Source: Salarias fasciatus
Taxonomy: Eukaryota; Chordata; Actinopteri; Blenniiformes; Blenniidae
DNA: 64,000 nucleotides
Assembly (NCBI RefSeq): GCF_902148845.1
Contig: NC_043746.1
Span: 10,960,706-11,024,705 of the forward strand
Direction: 5' to 3'
Both the position numbers and the translations under genes were made by a program. A model generated the notes under the pieces. The model searched no databases, was not told the origin of the DNA, and saw only the letters and a program-made list of their open reading frames with translations. Shown one piece after another: positions 11,441 through 23,999 of the stretch; the first letter of the stretch is position 1, and each line of letters starts with the position of its first letter.

Positions 11441-14281
11441 AGGGAAAAGTAGATTTTCTTCAAAACTGTTGTTGCGGTGAAAGTGGATCTACGCTAAGTG
11501 GCTATTTTCGTCTTTTCTCGCACATGACTCGCTGGAGGGTGTTATTGATTCAGCTCATCTGGGCCCATTGGATAAGCTAACTGCAGGTAGACCCAGGGCT
11601 GATTTTTTTTTTTTTCTTTTCTTTTCTTTTTCAGGAGGCAATCTGGCAATTTTATAGTGAATTTAATCATCACAGAGGACCCTTTTTCAGGTGTGAAACC
11701 AGTTGTATTATACCCTCAGGAGGACTTATGTCATGTCCTTGAAGAAGAAGAAGAAAATGGTGCTGCTTTAGATTTACAGAACAGAACAAATGAGCCGAAG
11801 CTTGTAAATTCTGAAAGACGGAAAAGAAATTAAACAATTACAACCCATTGCAACGCAAACACTGTTCAAGCCGCATCGTCAGATTTTATTTGTGACACCA
11901 GTTTTTCAAAGAAATGTGCATTGTGATCTGCAGAAAGAAAGATAAAGTCAAGCTCTGAGCAGAGAAACACATAAATGTTTCAAACAGTCTCAAGCGCCTC
12001 AGGTTAAAATGGGCCAAGACGAGCAAAGTGGTGGAGTCAGTGTTTTTGGAGCTCAACACAACAGACGTGAACCATTATAGAGCCTGAACACAGGAGTGCT
12101 GCTCTGTACAGATGTGAAGACTCCGTTTTTAATGGTTTGTTTTCTCCGTCAAGTTTCCACAAAGTTGATCACCAGCAACAACAAACCCTCTGTGCCGAAA
12201 AATGTATTCTGAGTATTTTTTTTTCTTCCTTTAGTTAAGTATTCTATCTTCAATGAGCAGATTGATCCGTGTGCAGAGTCTAGAGATCAGTCTGATCGGT
12301 TGTCCATCAAGCCCATGATTTGTCTGTAAACTCAGTGAAATTAAATATTATTTGAGGATAGTGTATTCATACACTGTAAGAACATTTTTACAGTATCTCT
12401 TAAAGAAATAATCAGTAATTTGCAGCCATTGTTCATATATTTAACCCTCTTCTTTTTCAATTTTTCACAGAAATTACTTCAACACAGCAGCCGTTCACCT
12501 TGGTGAGGATTTGTTTCAGGTTACTTTTCCAACTGCCTGTTTATGAGGCAAAAATGAAAAAAATGTGAGCTTTATATATTGTACTTCTTATATCAGTTGT
12601 CACAAGTAGAACTGCCAAGGAGGTAGTAATCTATAATGTAAATTCCCTCCTTCTTTAATTTCACATTTGACAGGATTTGCCTCGATGCCTATTTTCATCT
12701 ATTCAGATACTTCCTGTTTAGTCCTCCCTTTCTAGCAGTCCAATCCTGAGTGGAAGTGTTTATTAAAGTTTTGTAATAAATCACATTCTAAGGAAGGAAA
12801 AAGTGGAATTAAAACCAACATTTTTTTTTTTCATTCAAGTGAGAATATAATTTTTTCCACATATTCCACAAAGGCATAACTCATGATTCCATCTGTATAT
12901 TCTTGTAAAAGGCTCCTCATAACACACCTTTATCAATGTTTTTTTTTTTTTTTATCCCAACTACTAAAGCTTTTACTGAGGCCTTCATTAAGAAGCCGAG
13001 CATCAAGCAAATGTTTCCTCTCAGTGTGAGACTAAATACATGCTGCATGTAATCTCAGAGCTGATGGCGTGATTTTCACTCTCGATGCTTGGCAGCTCTG
13101 CTTTCTGTGGATTCTTAAATCTCTTCATTTGATTTGTTTTGTTTGTCTGGCGGTGAAGTATTTTTAATCACTGGGAGAGGAACGCAGACTTCATTTCGTG
13201 ATTAAGTGAAGGGCTGATTGAGTTTAATAAGCATGTCCAATGGTCCCTGAAATGCACTGATTGTTTTACATATTTATTACAGCCATGTTTTCAGGTGTGA
13301 TTGCTGCTAAAACTAAAGCAGTCTTGTCGCCATGATCTTTTTTGTTTTTTTGTTTTAATCCAAGGCTGATTCGCTCAGCTTTCACGTCGCTGATAAAGCA
13401 CCCACAAACACACAGTAGATTACAAATGGATTTGATATGGTGTTTGCTTTCATTTGGGTCCAGTGTTAACTGACCCCATTGATTCTGTCAGGCTGATCCA
13501 GAGCCGATGGGCTCGGTGCCACTCCGCCCCCTTCAGCGCACATTTCCATCTCAGGTCATAATGCTTGCACTGCCTCTCACAAACAAACTCATAAGAGAAA
13601 GGCAGCATACAAATACTTATTTCACAGGTGATGGAACTCCTGTTTGCTTTACTTCTGCCTCATAATGACCCCATACTGTATGAAATAAAGAAAAACAGGT
13701 AGTTCTGCTGCTTCAGCAACTATTGCATGCTGTGTGCTCATTCATGTGACGGAGCAAATGCAAGGCAATAAGAGGCTGGCCGGGAAATACGGCGCTTCAC
13801 ATGAACCCAGCGTGCTGCAGAAGCAGCTGCAGTGCAGCCACGGAGTTATGAGCTGGCTTATCGTCAGGCCCAGGATGATGAGTGCAGCTGAAAATCAATA
13901 CTTGGCTAATAAGGTCAGGATAAAACCCTCCCATGATCAACACGTCTCAAACTTCACAAATTAAACTGAAGGGGCGACTTTAATACATTTATGTAAACTG
14001 TGGGAGATGAGTTTAGCACCCGAAGGGGTAATGGGGTGAAATTCGGCCTCCGGTGCATTAATTCCACGTTAACAAAAATCAGTTTTGGCTGATTTTTTTC
14101 AGCTGACATCCTTCCAGTGTGCTCCACACAAGCCTCTCCTCTCCCCTCAGCTCCTCTGCAGATCTAAGCCAGCGCTCAGATTAGGCTGCAGGAAGATGTA
14201 GGAACAGAAACCGTTTGGGAGCAGCCGGCTGTGGTATTTCAAACTCCTGCAGCACGCGCACATACACACTATTCATTACAT

Positions 14282-14282
<1 letters not shown>

Positions 14283-14335
<53 letters not shown>
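14283..14335. repeat. (CA)n microsatellite
   Basis: About 26 CA units. Confidence 0.95.
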
Positions 14336-14338
<3 letters not shown>

Positions 14339-14864
14339 GGATTTATTTTGTGATTGTGGGCCCTTTAGCTCCTCTCCTGTGAATCACAGTGATAGGCAGA
14401 ACCCCTTCAGCTCAGCTCGGCACCGTTTTTAATTAAAAGAAAAGAGATCCAGGCAGCATTTCACTATTACTCGCCGCATCACACTTTGTGATTGTGATTC
14501 ACAGGGTACGCAGCCAGAGAACGCTCGGCTGCGCTATCTTTTTGTCACCTGTCATAATTCCTGCGGCTGATAAATAGGGGTCGTAACTGCCCGGCGGAGG
14601 CCAAACATGCAGATTGTTCGGCCGTTGTCCTTCTGTTCTGTTACCAGAGTAAACAAAGAGGACGGAGAAAGGACAAACTAATGTGAAGAGAGTGCACGAG
14701 AAAAGGACAAGAAGACCGAGATTACACTGGATGATAAAGATGGATCTGACTGGACTGCAGACTTAAATGGGCCAGATTAGATTCACTCCCCAACAATATA
14801 ATCTCGACAGTGAAGCGGGGATTTGATGTATTGTGTGGCGGCCGGGCAGAGTGGAGCCTCGTCT

Positions 14865-15010
14865 CTAATGAGCTCGCCCATGTTGAAGAGTAAAGTAGGA
14901 TGACATTAATTCTTAATAGGAACATTAAAAGCTTAGTTAATGGAGAATAGTGAGCATTTGTGATTAACTGTCCAAATTAATAGCGAGTGTCACATTAAAA
15001 CTTGCTGAAC
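14865..15010. promoter_or_regulatory. Candidate conserved non-coding element
   Basis: A non-repetitive block with many homeodomain-like cores (CATTAATTCTTAATAGG, GCTTAGTTAATGG, CCAAATTAATAGC). The flanking 14400-14560 has a similar texture. No coding signal is seen. The call rests on composition alone. Confidence 0.35.
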
Positions 15011-15763
15011 TCGGGATGTCTGCCTCTCTGCTTGGCAGCGCCGTTCTGACGCGGTGAGACGGATTCTGAATCCGTAGAGAGAAAATGAAAACTCAGACAC
15101 AATAAAGGCTGCAACTCTTCAACGTCTGCTTCTCCATACCTTCCAGTTCCTCTGTGTTGTTTGTGGCTCAGCTCCGAGCCGATTGTTCTGTAAATAAAAG
15201 GAGCTCATATCTGTTCTTCACTTTTCATGACAAGAAACTGCATTTGTTGGGATCCATTTTTAGCTGGGGATTATTGCACATGAGTGGATGTTTACAGCCG
15301 CATGACGATGCGTGACTGCATTTCACACAGAAAATACTGAAACCCCACCGAACACAAAGCTCAGTGATGTTTCCAACATCAATGGTCGTATGAACCTCGG
15401 AGGAATTGACAGGCTCAGGCGACACTGGCTGAATCTTGTTAGCGGGATCCAATTCAGTTCTGTACTTTTCTCTGGGTGTGTCGACTCGAAAAACACAAAA
15501 TATCACAAGTCTAATCCAGTAAAAGAGCCACGACTTGATGTTCCTTCACAGCTTCTAACTTATTAATCATTTCATTTTTGGAAATACTGAATCCTCCATA
15601 CATGAATGTTTTGTTTTACCTTTTTTTTTTTTTTAAAGTTTATTCCAGTTTCTTGTTAAAACATCATGTCTAGATTCCGATAAAAGAAGAAACTTTACTG
15701 TAATTGTCAACTCATTTTAGTTCCACCTCAGTTGGGATGAACCGGTGAGATAATATAGCACCG

Positions 15764-15850
15764 TGACTCATTTAGGGGAACCAGGTTGTCTTTAAATCGC
15801 AAGGTTGCGGGTTCAATACCCAGTCTTCCCCTGCTCATGTGTCATCGACA
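15764..15850 (+). mobile_element. tRNA-derived SINE fragment
   Basis: The word GGTTCAATACC (15810-15820), preceded by AAGGTTGCG, matches the RNA polymerase III B box of tRNA-derived fish SINEs. A GTGACTCATTTAGGGG stretch sits where the A-box half would be. The copy is short and diverged, with no clear tail. Confidence 0.5.
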
Positions 15851-17024
15851 GTTGAGATATTTGAAAACAAAATGCTGCTGATACTGATATGATCAACCAA
15901 CGTATTACTTAATGCTGACAACATGAAATCATAACTCAGTTACTCAGAATATTTTGACTAAAGCACAGGATGCTTTGTAATTCACCGTTTCTGGTTGCAG
16001 GAATAATGAAAATGCCCTTTACAGAACAGAAAATAAAGCCCACTCAAATGAAAGAAATCTGAATTAGTGGATTCACAGACTCTCGAATCAGCCTAATGAA
16101 AGCTTTGTTTTAATAAACAGAAGCCCATTTGGTTAGAGAGTGATTCAAATTATAACTGTAAATTCAAAACTAACTGAGAATCTGAGCTACAGTCATGCTG
16201 ATGACTGACAAACTAAAGAGCAGAATTCCTTTCAAGTTCAAAGGGGAAAAAAACTAAATCCCACACATCCATACCAACAGGATCATTATGATTTTTCTGT
16301 GTTAAAAAAGAATCTTTGAATTTTCCCAATTGATTCTACTTTCTTCTGTCAATACTATTGATTCATAAATCAGATGATCCTTCTTCTACTGAGATCAAAC
16401 AGGGAACAAAATTTGGTTTCTAACTCTTCAAACGTTGCTGCATCTTTTTCTCATGTGTGATTGTGTCTTTCCCTGTTACAGAAGAAGGTGAGTCATTTTG
16501 TGTGATCCATACCGATGGCCCTGCCCCCTTCGTAAACCCCCCCTGTTTGTTTTCTTTGTGGTGATGCAGAGTATCTGTGATGAAGAGCTGAGATGTCCTG
16601 ACCGTACACAGGAGCAGCTCAAAGGAGGAACAGGCATTAAGAAGTAGCAGCTTCTTTTGCATGCGTAAACCTTCCTTTCCATATTCATTTCATCAACTGC
16701 AGAAGGCTAAGCACGCCGCCTCATATTTAATTAAAGGGCCTTTTGTATTACTGACAGCTCCTGCTCTTAAACTGCGTCACTCTGCATGCTAACACAACTT
16801 CATTCTTTGGAGGATACAAATGATTAATGCCTCAGCTCTCCGTTTCTAATGCGATGAAGAAGGAACTTGATGGTTAATGTTTAGAATATATTTTATTTGA
16901 CGTTATGTCGTGCCTACGATGCCGTTTTGTCGTATAGAATTGCTCTTTAAAGATTTGCTCCCAATGTTTCATTCATTTCTCAGAGGATTTGTGCCGGTCC
17001 CATTGCACCGGTGGTGCCGCTGTA

Positions 17025-17026
<2 letters not shown>

Positions 17027-17063
<37 letters not shown>

Positions 17064-17197
17064 TGAGCTGATGCTAGCCCGCATGTTGAGTGCCCTGTGT
17101 GTCACCAACTTGTAATTCAGAGGGGCTAATGCACGATGAAAGGGTGGAACAAATTCTTCAGGACTAACACCACTTGCCCTGGCATGCAACTCACACG

Positions 17198-17281
<84 letters not shown>
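17027..17281. repeat. GT array and CA array facing each other
   Basis: A GT run (17027-17062) and a longer CA run (about 17202-17281) on the same strand are separated by about 140 bp. Because they are mutual reverse complements, the pair could fold into a hairpin. Long frames across them are artefacts. Confidence 0.9.
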
Positions 17282-17285
<4 letters not shown>

Positions 17286-17999
17286 CCAGGGCTCATTTAT
17301 CTGCCGAGATGTGGCTGTACACACGTCATTGAACCTGGAAGTCTTGGTCGGATTCACTCATTGACCCTGCTTGACTCGATCAGGCCGCTGCACTAAACGG
17401 GTTAAAGCCGCAGCTACAGAGTTGATCTGTTGGGACACACAGTGGTAAATAGTCTAATTTGTCCCAATCCATTTTTAAAACCCAGACATTTTCCTCTTGG
17501 GCGATGAAGAACTCACTTCAGACACATGCAGGCGGTGTAAACCAGGAGAACCGTCCACTTCTTAGTCATCCCCGCTCTTTGGAAACACTCTCTATTCCCC
17601 TCCACGATCTCTTGTTAGACTAAAAATCAATCCCGTCGTGGAGTATCAGCCCATTTGTCCTTGGCTTTGTCAGAGGTTCGGGTCAATAAAGGCACTGCAT
17701 CACTTTTCCTCGGCTGGGCCTCCCAGCAAAGCCTCTGCTTGGCACAGCAATACTCTGACTGGCGTCCATGATAGATGGCACGGACATGTGAATGGAATCA
17801 CTGGAGCAAGCCGGAGCCGCCGGGCAGTGCAGACGTACTGCGATGCTTCTCCTGTGTTGATCTCATGCGAGCCGCCGCCGCACCGCCGCTGTGTCTTTGC
17901 AGCTCGGTGCCTGGCTCTCAGACGCTCTCCAGCACAAGTGGACTCGAATCTCTTGGACAGAACTGTTGGAGGAAAGCGCGGCCTGAATCAGAGTGGCAA

Positions 18000-18340
18000 A
18001 TTAATTTCCTTAGTGTTAATAAAAGCCAGCTTAGCCAGACTAAGAGGAACATAATTAACAAAAATCCTTTAATTTACTTGATTGTCCCTTGGATGAACAT
18101 GTGATTTACTAATTAACCTGTTGCGACCCACTTCATTCAGTCCCAGTAATGAGCAGACTGGTGAACGCAATCAGCCTGACCCTATTATTATGAGTCATGA
18201 ATAAATGTATGCATTACCATTATTATCAATTACATGTCCCGCAATATACTGTATAATCATGCAGAAATTATGCATATCTATTCACCCTCCGCGGATTGGC
18301 CTATTTTGGAATTGCTCATTTAAAAGTACAAGACCGCAGC
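18000..18340. promoter_or_regulatory. Candidate conserved non-coding element
   Basis: About 340 bp rich in ATTA/TAAT words (AACATAATTAAC, TACTAATTAACC, TGAGTCATGAATAAATG, TTATGCATATC), non-repetitive and without coding frames. It ends about 350 bp before the first coding exon of the TNIP gene. Of all the non-coding DNA here it looks most like an ancient enhancer. Conservation was not testable. Confidence 0.4.
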
Positions 18341-18688
18341 TCGGCGAACAGGGAAGAATTTTCCTCAACATCACATCAGCTTTGTGATGTCTCCACGATG
18401 TCGAACCAACGCAGCATTTTGCTGAGCATCTTGTGGTCACAGCGTCTGAGAAACAACTAGAACCGACGAACCGCAGAGGGACGGGCCCTCTTTAACATAA
18501 AGCTGCAGCGGCTCGTCGGTGTCACTTCCTATTCCTCGCGTCATGTGTCTCTTGGTCTCAGCAACTTCCTCTTTTGTTACGTATCAATACTGACACCTCT
18601 ATTTATTTTCTCTCACATGCCCAGGGTGGACTTCGTGAAGTAGACGCTCTTTTTGTAGTTTTCTAATAGGCTTTATGAAGATTTAAGG

Positions 18689-20749
18689 ATGGATGGAGAT
18701 CTGGTTTCTCTGTCGTCTTCTCTGTCATCCTCATCAGCAGCAGAGCTGTCAGCAGGAACACCAGAAAATTCAACACCACAAAGTGAAAGCAGCCTCCCCA
18801 CGAACCATGAGGAACCCAAACCATCTGGAGGATTATGGTATGTGTGTGTGCTACATTCTTACATTAACACAGTAAATCTATTGATACACACCGTATCCAG
18901 GCGGAAGACGATCTGCTTCAATGTTTCTTGTCTCATAGCTAGAAATTCTCTGGTTTTAAGCATTTTTTTTTCCTCCTACAGTCCAAAAACAAACATTTGA
19001 GGTTGATTGTTAACTCTTAATTGTACCCTGACGATGAGTGTGTGTATATGTGTGTGTGTGTGTCCAGGTTGAATACTTTCTTTGCCCCTCAGTTTGAAAA
19101 CATTGATATCAAAAATGGATGTAATTTGGTCATTAATGGTTATTGATGATATTCTGCGTTAATCTGGGTTAAGCCTTTATTCAGCTCTTGTGGGAGAGGT
19201 CAGTGCCGGTAAGAGGAGGAATGAAAAGTGACTGTGGAGTTTCCACTGAGGTCATAAATCTGTGGGCTTCAGTTCGCTGTTTCACAACAGTTGCGGCGTT
19301 GTTAAAAGAACAGTTCCTAATGTGGGGACATTCCCAAAATACTCAGATTGCAATAGTGAAATCCCACAGCCTTTCCTCCGTCAGGGGACTCAGCTCTGGC
19401 CATCGATCGCCTACTCAGACGGACTTTTCTAGAGTGATATTCGTCAGGGTTTCCAGCAGCAAGAAGAAGAAGAAGAAGAAGAGATATAATCTGCCTCTTC
19501 ATCACACGCCCTGACAGTGAATTACCATACTGCTGGGAAAAAAAAACACTGTGGCATTTCGGTGTCCTTTCAATCCGGCGTTCAAATGAAAACTTAGTGA
19601 AACTGGGTCACAGAATTCATAGTAGCTGTCAAACTGAAAGGGGAGGAACTGTGGAGGGAGACATGGAGCTTGTTCCCAACATGATGGCTGATTACACAGT
19701 GCTGCGCTGCCAGGACGGGGCGTTGGACCTGGGTCCAGGCTGGCCACTGACATCAGGCTCTGTTTCAGTTCATTTTGCTTCATTTCTGCTTTTTCCCCTC
19801 ATGCCCAAGCTGCAGAGCCGATGGTTATTTATGGATGATTCACCTATTAGTGGCCATAAACAGCCTTCACCAAAGCTTTTTCATGCCTTGTTGAACCCAG
19901 AGGGATGACAGATGGCCCTTAGTCGAGATTTAGACAAATATTTGGAATGGAGGTAAGCTCTGCTTTTATGTAGCAACAATTCCTGATGATCTGATTTGGC
20001 CATGCGGATTTCACACAAGTTACTGAGCGTGTTTTTGAAAAATAAAAAAACATTTTTACTGTGGAGGGTTGCTCTTGGGTGTATTTCATGAAAATGTCAC
20101 CTTTTCAGAAAAAGGGAAACAGACCTTGTTGGAGCTGTATTAACAATGCTTCCTTCACATGAGTCTGAAAAGGTTGTCCTGAAAATATACAGTAGTTAGA
20201 CATTCTGGGAAACTATTATATGATTAGAGTGGCCATTAGCGGAAGTCAGCTCAGAAGATTGATGCCACTCTTGTTTCAGGGCGACGTCACTCCTGTCATT
20301 TTCACAAGAAGGTGACTGAGCTCTTCTTACAATGTCAAACCATTTTACAACCTTGAGGACACAATGTTTTATCGCCTGTTTAGACTCCATGTTTCAAAGG
20401 CTACTGAACTAAACAGCACAATGTTATTATTAATATCATGCATGTTTTTTTGGGAAGGGGGGAATATGTTTGGTACTGGGCATGAAGTTTTGTCAGGGAT
20501 GAATTTTTTACAAAAAGGGAAAAAAAAACTTGAGTTCTATTGGTGGTATTAACTAGATTTACATATTTCTTTTTGCATTGCTTTGACCTGTCAATACTGC
20601 TCACTAACATTGTGTAACAGCAGCAGGACACTGTTCATAAGTGGTTGAAAGCGTGTGTTTGCGGAGGAGTTCAGCCTTCAGGGGGATGAGAGGTGATCGC
20701 GGTTTGTGATTCTTTGTTGTTCTCAGCCTGGCGAGGTTATTGCAGTCCA

Positions 20750-20809
<60 letters not shown>

Positions 20810-22106
20810 AAGAAGCCCTGGGGGCTACAGGCAGAGCTGTGCGTACCTCCCTGAGCAGAATCCCCCTGGGTCTCTCCCTGTCAGACCAGGCCTAACAACG
20901 CAACACAGCCAGCGGAAAGGAAACTAGTTTGACTAATTAAACCTGCAAACATTTCCCTTCCTTCAAGTCGCTCCATTTTTTTTTTGTTTTCTTTTTTGAG
21001 ACGATCTCCCACACTGTTTCCAGCGGCTCTCAATACTCAGATACATCAGGTAGTAAACAGAGACTTTAACAGGCCTGTGCAGAGAAATGCATTACAATGA
21101 GTGTGCATGTGTCTGCCTATCTTGAGTGCATAATGTGACTGTGCATGTGTGTATGTGTGTGTGAGCGTGGGTGTGCATAATAGCGCCTATTCGATTCTCT
21201 GTAAGTGCACTCTGCGTGAGTGGGTGTTCAAAAGTGCTCTGACAGTATTTTGCCCGTCCACGTGTTTGCTTATTGATGGAAATCTTCCTTCATTACGATT
21301 TTATTTATGGCGCATGTCCTCTCGGCATGTCGTGTCCGTTTTCCTGTGTTGCAGGACAGAGAATGTGGGCCCCGTGGGAGACAGACTGATGTCCACGGAG
21401 GAGCAGGTCACCCTGATCACCGAGAGTTTGACAGTCACCTCCAACGACCAGGAGAAGCTGCTGCTGCTCAATAAAAACACCGAGCTCCGTCGAGTCAACA
21501 AAGAGGTGAGACATCACATTGAATCCGGTGCAGACTCTCCACAGGTCCACCGCTTTATTGCTGATGTTGGCAATTACAACTAGTTCTCTGAAAACCAGAG
21601 GCGGACTGTGGGCGTCGTGTGAAAACTGCTGCAAAGCTGTGAGGAATGATTATTTAACACACATTTTCACCACCTTTGCGGTCTTATTTCAATTAGATTC
21701 TGCTTAAATGAAAAAGAAGGAGAGTGAGGATGGCTTCCTGAGCTGATGGAGATTAGATAACGCAGAAGAAGAGCGAAACGTCTTACCTCACTTCTGGGTG
21801 CCAGGACTGAGAATGATGCCACTAATGACGAAACAAGTGACACTATCGATTACTGCAGAGGAGGCCTTATCAGTGACGACGACGATGATGATGATGATGA
21901 TGATGATGGTGATGGTGATGGTGATGGTGACGATGTTGTCATAGCTGATGAAGCTGAATGAGGACTGGGACCAGGTGTACCGCAGTGCCACGCTGGGTCT
22001 GCAGCAGCGGCTGGAGGCCGTGGAGCTGGAGAACAACGCCATCAAACTGCTGAACAGCCGACTGCTCCTCAAAGCCAAACACCAACAAGTAAACACTCAG
22101 CTTTTG

Positions 22107-22141
<35 letters not shown>

Positions 22142-23886
22142 CACTGACTTTGTTGCACATGTATGGAAAGCTGCAGGTACAATGTGGAGGTTTTGTTTTG
22201 TATCTGTGTGGTTTGCATAAATATCAAGTTTAGTGTTTTTGTGGTTGCAGAGTGCAAAGGATTATTATGAACAGGCGTTGATGCAGGAGTTGAAGAAGAA
22301 CCAGGAGCTGCAAGAGTACATCAGGTTGCTCGAGAACAGGATGAATCAACCGGAGAGAGACTGCCCACCTGCCAAACAGGTACGGCTGTAAGCCTCTGTG
22401 AAAATGTCTCACCTATTGCGAGGCTGTCTGCTGTATGATTGAATTATCTGTCATTACTTCCTGCACAGGACAAGTACAGCGCTGTGGCACGCAGCCCTAC
22501 ACCCTGTCCCGGCCGCACGACTGCTGGAAGCCCCAACCTGTCACACGGCGACGTGTCTGGCTACATCCCCTCGTCCCCGTTCCTCTCAGCGTCTCCCTGC
22601 CCAGAGGCAGGGTGGCAGGGAAAAGGCCAGAGCGGCGGCCCCCCACTGGGAGCACCGGGAGACTCCCAGCAAGAAGTGCAGGCTTTAAAGGAGCAGCTGG
22701 AGGCGCTGAGGTGTCAGGTGGGCTTTCAGAGCAGCGTCAGGAATGAAAGGGAGGGAAGCATGTTCCTGTCTGTAATCTGATGAGTACAGGACCGATGTGG
22801 AGCCGCTGTTGCCGGGGAAAGGTTTGCTTTAGCTCCCAGACTTCAATCGCATGGCGAACGGTGCCACCAAGTGGCGGCTGTGCCGCTCAGAAAGCAGCGT
22901 GTGCGCGGGGTTCACTGCTGGCTCACTGCCATGTCGGTGTCTTTTGTGAGCAGACCGAGATTTACGAGGCTGAATATCAGACGGAGCACAACGACCACAA
23001 GCACACGCAGCAGGAGAACCGGCGGCTGAGGAAGAAGAGGGAGGAGATGCGCCAGCAGGTGGCACTGCTGCAGGAACAGGTACTGCTCAAGAGTCGGGTT
23101 CAGGCACCCGCTGAGCCTTCAGTGTGGAGTTTGCATGTTCTCCCTCTGTGGAGATGGGACCCCCCTGGGTTCTCCAGTTTACTCTCACAGTCCAAAATCA
23201 TACATTTGGTGAATTGGTGACTCTGAATTTGACTCTGTAGCTGTGGATCAATTGATAGAGCAAGTTGTCCCACAGTCGGAAGGTTGCCGGTTTGATTTCC
23301 AGCAAGACACTAAACCCTGGATTGGACTGAGTGTCTTGCACGGCGGCTGCCTCTACTGGAGTGGGAATGAATGAATGAAATAAGTGAAATCCATTAACCT
23401 TTTCTAACAAAAAGAAATGACAATTCCTAAACCCGGCTTGAATCACACCCGGAGCTTCAAACATCTTTACTAATGCAAATGAATTCCTGCATGTTTTCAT
23501 CAGCAGTATACTTAACTAAAATATGCCCTGAATCCTGAATTAAAGAAAACTCTTTAGCAGATACAGCTTCTCATTTGTTGTTCCCTGAATATTTAGGAAA
23601 GTGTTGCTTTTCATGCATTATTCTGATTCCACTGTGTGCCGTTGTGCTGTCGCTGCAGCTAAAGATTTATGAAGACGACTTCAGGAGGGAGCGGTCTGAC
23701 AAACAGGTGCTGCAGAGACTGCTGCTGCAGAAAACGCCTCCGAACAAGGACCCGGTGCTGATCCACCGCTGCAATAACCAGCAGCAGCTGCTAGAGGGAG
23801 ACAGGAGGACAGCGGGCGCCGAGAAGAGGAAGCAGCACCATCCGCTCTGCTCCAAACACCCCAACAGGGACAAGGAGTCCCGCTGA
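18689..23886 (+). CDS. TNIP/ABIN-family coiled-coil protein (TNIP1/TNIP3-like), NF-kappaB pathway regulator
   Basis: Seven exons: 18689-18837, 21355-21505, 21945-22088, 22251-22379, 22469-22717, 22954-23079, 23659-23886. All junctions are GT-AG and in frame, giving 391 residues. The N-terminus (about 1-50) is Ser-rich and low in complexity. Residues about 65-195 form a coiled coil containing LNEDWDQVYRS, close to the WDQ-RS block of human TNIP1 and TNIP3 (AHD1, which binds A20). A Pro/Gly/Ser linker (about 195-265) follows, then a second coiled coil leading to KIYEDDFRRERSDK at the start of the last exon, the signature of the ABIN/NEMO ubiquitin-binding (UBAN) domain. Known relatives are cytosolic, bind polyubiquitin and A20, and dampen TNF/TLR signalling. 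The protein stops soon after the UBAN motif and lacks the TNIP2 zinc finger. The size fits TNIP3 better than TNIP1. The exact paralogue is uncertain, so no symbol is given. Confidence 0.82.
20753..20808. repeat. (GT)n microsatellite in TNIP intron 1
   Basis: About 28 GT units with one GC interruption. Confidence 0.95.
21875..21935. repeat. (GAT/GGT)n trinucleotide array abutting a TNIP exon
   Basis: GAC, GAT and GGT units run up to about 10 bp before the acceptor of the exon at 21945, so the array takes the place of the usual polypyrimidine tract. Confidence 0.9.
23086..23225 (+). mobile_element. Dispersed fish repeat, fragment
   Basis: The words GTTTGCATGTTCTCCCTCTG, TTCTCCAGTTTACTCTCACA and GAATTGGTGACTCTGAATTT match a very common teleost interspersed repeat, in a diverged copy. 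It lies in the last TNIP intron, directly before a SINE. I recognise the sequence but cannot assign its class with certainty. Confidence 0.55.
23236..23400 (+). mobile_element. tRNA-derived SINE
   Basis: The sequence GTGGATCAATTGATAGAGCA followed by GAAGGTTGCCGGTTTGATTTCC (B-box region, ending near 23300) has the head of a tRNA-derived fish SINE. The body reads on through AAACCCTGGATTGGACTGAG and ends in a GAATGAATGAA tail. It lies in the last TNIP intron, same strand as the gene. Confidence 0.65.
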
Positions 23887-23986
23887 GCTCAGGCCGAGAG
23901 GAAGCTAGACACACACACACACACACAGGCACACACACACACACACGCACAGATGTCGTTCTTCGGGTCTTCAAAACTGAATACAC

Positions 23987-23992
23987 AATAAA
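23987..23992 (+). terminator. Poly(A) signal, TNIP gene
   Basis: AATAAA about 100 bp after the stop codon at 23886. The short 3' UTR contains two CA arrays (about 23910-23946). Confidence 0.7.
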
Positions 23993-23999
23993 TTTCAAA

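Larger units (their letters stand above)
6633..18688. other. 12-kb gene-free stretch with microsatellites and enhancer-like islands
   Basis: Open frames here are short, lack splice context and show no domain. The stretch holds simple repeats, one SINE fragment (about 15764-15850) and long runs of AT-rich DNA. Several islands have balanced, non-repetitive composition dense in TAAT/ATTA words, as is typical of vertebrate conserved non-coding elements; they are listed separately. An upstream non-coding exon of the following TNIP gene could lie here but cannot be seen by eye. Confidence 0.5.

Noticed and set aside
16980-17396. Frames of 86-125 codons through CA/GT arrays on both strands
   Set aside because: Poly Thr-His or Cys-Val artefacts of dinucleotide repeats.
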